A stretch of DNA of 6,664 nt from Chloroflexota bacterium. Lineage in GTDB: Bacteria > Chloroflexota > UBA6077 > CF-72. The notes under the pieces were generated by a model. The model searched no databases. It was not told the origin of the DNA and worked only from the letters and a program-made list of their open reading frames with translations. The first letter of the stretch is position 1. Each line of letters begins with the position of its first letter. A program made the position numbers and the translations under genes. The stretch spans positions 1 to 6,664 of the forward strand of contig JAFAPL010000134.1 in assembly GCA_019247135.1 (NCBI GenBank). The letters are read 5' to 3'. Of this stretch, positions 5,110 to 6,664 are shown in pieces.

Positions 5110-6664
5110 GCGTTGGAAGTGGTGCGGCCGGTCTGGTCGCCGTCGCCGACACGCTCAAACCCGAATCGCGTGAGGCCATCGCGCAGTTGCGCGCACTCGG
5201 CCTCGAAGTGTGGATGCTCACTGGCGACAACCGCGGCACCGCGGAAGCCATCGCGCGCGAGGTTGGCATCCCGTCCGACCACGTCATCGCCGAGGTGTTG
5301 CCACACCAGAAGACCGAGAAAGTCAAAGCGTTGCAAGCCGAAGGCCGCGTCGTGGCCATGGTTGGTGACGGCATCAACGACGCGCCGGCACTTGCCCAGT
5401 CGGACCTGGGTATCGCTATTGGCACCGGAACGGACGTGGCGATGGCGGCCTCCGACATTACGCTGATTGGTGGTGACCTCCGCTCGATCGTCAGTGCGAT
5501 CGCGCTGTCACGTCGCACCGTCAGCACGATCAAGCAAGGTCTGTTCTGGGCCTTTGGCTATAACGTCCTGCTTATTCCGGTTGGCATGGGCTTGCTGTAT
5601 CCATTCACAGGGTGGCTGCTGGATCCGGTGCTCGCGGCGGCAGCAATGGCCATGAGCAGCGTGAGCGTGGTGACGAACGCCCTGCGTCTGCGCGGCTTCA
5701 AGCGACCGGATTCGGCACGCTCGATCCTGCACCCGTCGATCCGCGCGCGCGTCTCGGATGCCGCGTACATTGTGGCCATCGGCCTGCTGGCGCTCTCGAT
5801 TGGAGCTGGACTGATGTCGCTCACGCAGACGGAAGCATATCGCCGCGGCATGAATGGCACCCTCGCCTGGACGCGCAGCATGGGCATGCCACTCCGACCG
5901 AGCATGACCGAGATGATGCGCGTCGATGCGGAGCCAGTTTCGCCCGCGATGGATGGTGTTCAGGCTGACCTCGCGGTGCCGACCGCGATTCGCCCAGGCG
6001 AGCCGGCGCACATGGTGTACCACCTTTCCGCCTCAGACGGGAAGCCACTCACCGACCTCACTCCGAGCCACGAGGAGTGGATCCACCTGGTCACGATCCG
6101 TGATGACCTGACAGAGTTCCAGCACCTGCACCCGCAGCCAACCGGAACGCCTGGCGAACTTGCTGTCGACGTGACTTTCCCCGCACCCGGCCGCTACGCG
6201 ATCAACAGTGAATTCCGCCGCCGCGGCGCGATGCACGACATCGTTTTTCGTCAGTACATCGACGTTATGGGAACTCCAGAGACCACAAATCTGGACGAGG
6301 ATCGCACCTCGAAGGTGATCGACGGAGTACGGGTGGACCTGGTCGGCAGCGCACTGGTCGGAGCACCGTCAGAATTCCACTTCATATTCAGTGACGCCGC
6401 GAACGGTCAGCCGATCACCGACTTGAAGCCCTACCTGTCGGCCGCTGGACACGTGATCGTCGCCAGCCAGGGCCTGTATACCATCGAGCACGGCCACGCT
6501 GAAGCAGAGGACGCCTACGGCGCCGAGATCTGGCCACTGCCAGGCGCCACTTTCGGTCCGGAGATGAGCTTTTACCACACGTTCGGCGCGCCGGGCCTGT
6601 ACCGGCTCTGGGGTCAGTTCCAGACCTCCGACGGACGTCTCATCAGCGCGGATTTCGTGGTCCG
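4830..6664 (+). CDS. copA: copA fragment 3: nucleotide and phosphorylation domains, helices 7-8, extracytoplasmic extension (partial)
   Basis: Open without a stop from 4830 to the right edge (611 codons). It contains the rest of the nucleotide-binding domain (SEHP, SGRGV), [13 protein letters not shown], helices 7 and 8, and then the extension. The first in-frame ATG is at 4947, inside the nucleotide domain, so independent initiation would not give a working pump. The last visible residues (ISADFVV) look like the final strand of a beta domain, so the true stop is probably close to the window edge. Confidence 0.8.
5757..6664 (+). other. CopA C-terminal extension: ninth helix, Met-rich linker, two tandem His/Met beta-type domains
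   Basis: Follows the canonical CopA end (NALRLRGF). Residues 789-808 form an added hydrophobic helix. An eight-helix P1B core has both ends in the cytoplasm, so the ninth helix should put the rest outside. Residues 820-842 contain six methionines (820, 830, 832, 838, 841, 842). Two related domains follow: 859-958 ([24 protein letters not shown]) and 975-1090 ([22 protein letters not shown]). They have the look of secreted copper-associated beta domains with an HLV..RDDL...HLHP...PG.Y pattern that I recall from other bacteria; I cannot name the family with certainty. There is no cysteine; His and Met are the candidate ligands. An external copper acceptor or chaperone role is inference. Confidence 0.7.

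Larger units (their letters stand above)
3395..6664 (+). pseudogene. copA: copA: Cu(+)-exporting P1B-type ATPase with C-terminal extension, frame broken twice, 3' end outside window
   Basis: Moves Cu(+) from cytoplasm to outside using ATP. Restoring one base near 4383 and one near 4829 gives a continuous protein of at least 1090 residues; the numbers here use that reconstruction. Order: heavy-metal-associated domain with MTCASC (22-27); helices 1-4; actuator domain with LSGEP (307-311); CPC (414-416) in helix 6; phosphorylation Asp458; SEHP (495-498) in the nucleotide domain; LTGDN (609-613); GDGINDAP (658-665); YN (723-724) in helix 7; MSSVSVV (754-760) in helix 8. CPC, YN and the helix 8 Met/Ser pattern indicate Cu(+) specificity. 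The only four cysteines are the two of MTCASC and the two of CPC. The usual ATPase ends near residue 770; about 320 more residues follow. Lys of DKTGT is replaced by Asn459. As written no full-length pump is made; whether this is decay or sequencing error cannot be decided here. Confidence 0.85.

Overview
The window is GC-rich bacterial DNA with all recognisable genes on the plus strand. It holds two membrane-anchored DJ-1/PfpI-type proteins followed by a Cu(+)-exporting P1B-type ATPase (copA) with an unusual C-terminal extension. Good Shine-Dalgarno sequences and long open frames are clear. The protein style (membrane-tethered GlxA-like domains, paired His/Met beta domains) reminds me of Chloroflexota of the Thermomicrobia/Sphaerobacter type, or of Actinobacteria. 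This taxonomic guess is weak and rests on general resemblance only.

Layout. Positions 5-1735 hold a 576-residue protein (5' end possibly outside the window): a Met-rich multi-helix membrane part, a His-rich loop, a further helix, a DJ-1/PfpI domain with its elbow cysteine, a second degenerate DJ-1-like domain, and a C-terminal helix. After 12 bases, a paralogue (1748-3163) repeats the same plan without the Met/His membrane part. A 231-base gap with an inverted repeat follows. A strong AGGAGG then starts copA at 3395, which runs off the right edge. As given, copA is broken by two single-base losses (near 4383 and 4829). Restoring one base at each gives one continuous protein of at least 1090 residues.

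How the genes may work together. CopA pumps Cu(+) out of the cytoplasm. It carries a ninth predicted helix, a Met-rich linker and two tandem His/Met beta domains, which should lie outside the membrane and could receive exported copper. By charge distribution, the catalytic parts of the two DJ-1-like proteins also face outside, and each protein has exactly one cysteine, the elbow residue. The first one has methionines spaced four apart along membrane helices and six histidines in ten residues. Together this suggests an envelope copper-handling module in which extracytoplasmic DJ-1-like proteins work with a CopA that has its own external acceptor domain. The copper link for the DJ-1-like pair is inference from neighbourhood and residue patterns.

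Two points need care. The ATPase phosphorylation motif reads DNTGT instead of the near-invariant DKTGT. Both frameshifts sit where one extra base in a short homopolymer restores the frame. The gene may be a decaying copy, or the sequence may contain base-calling errors.
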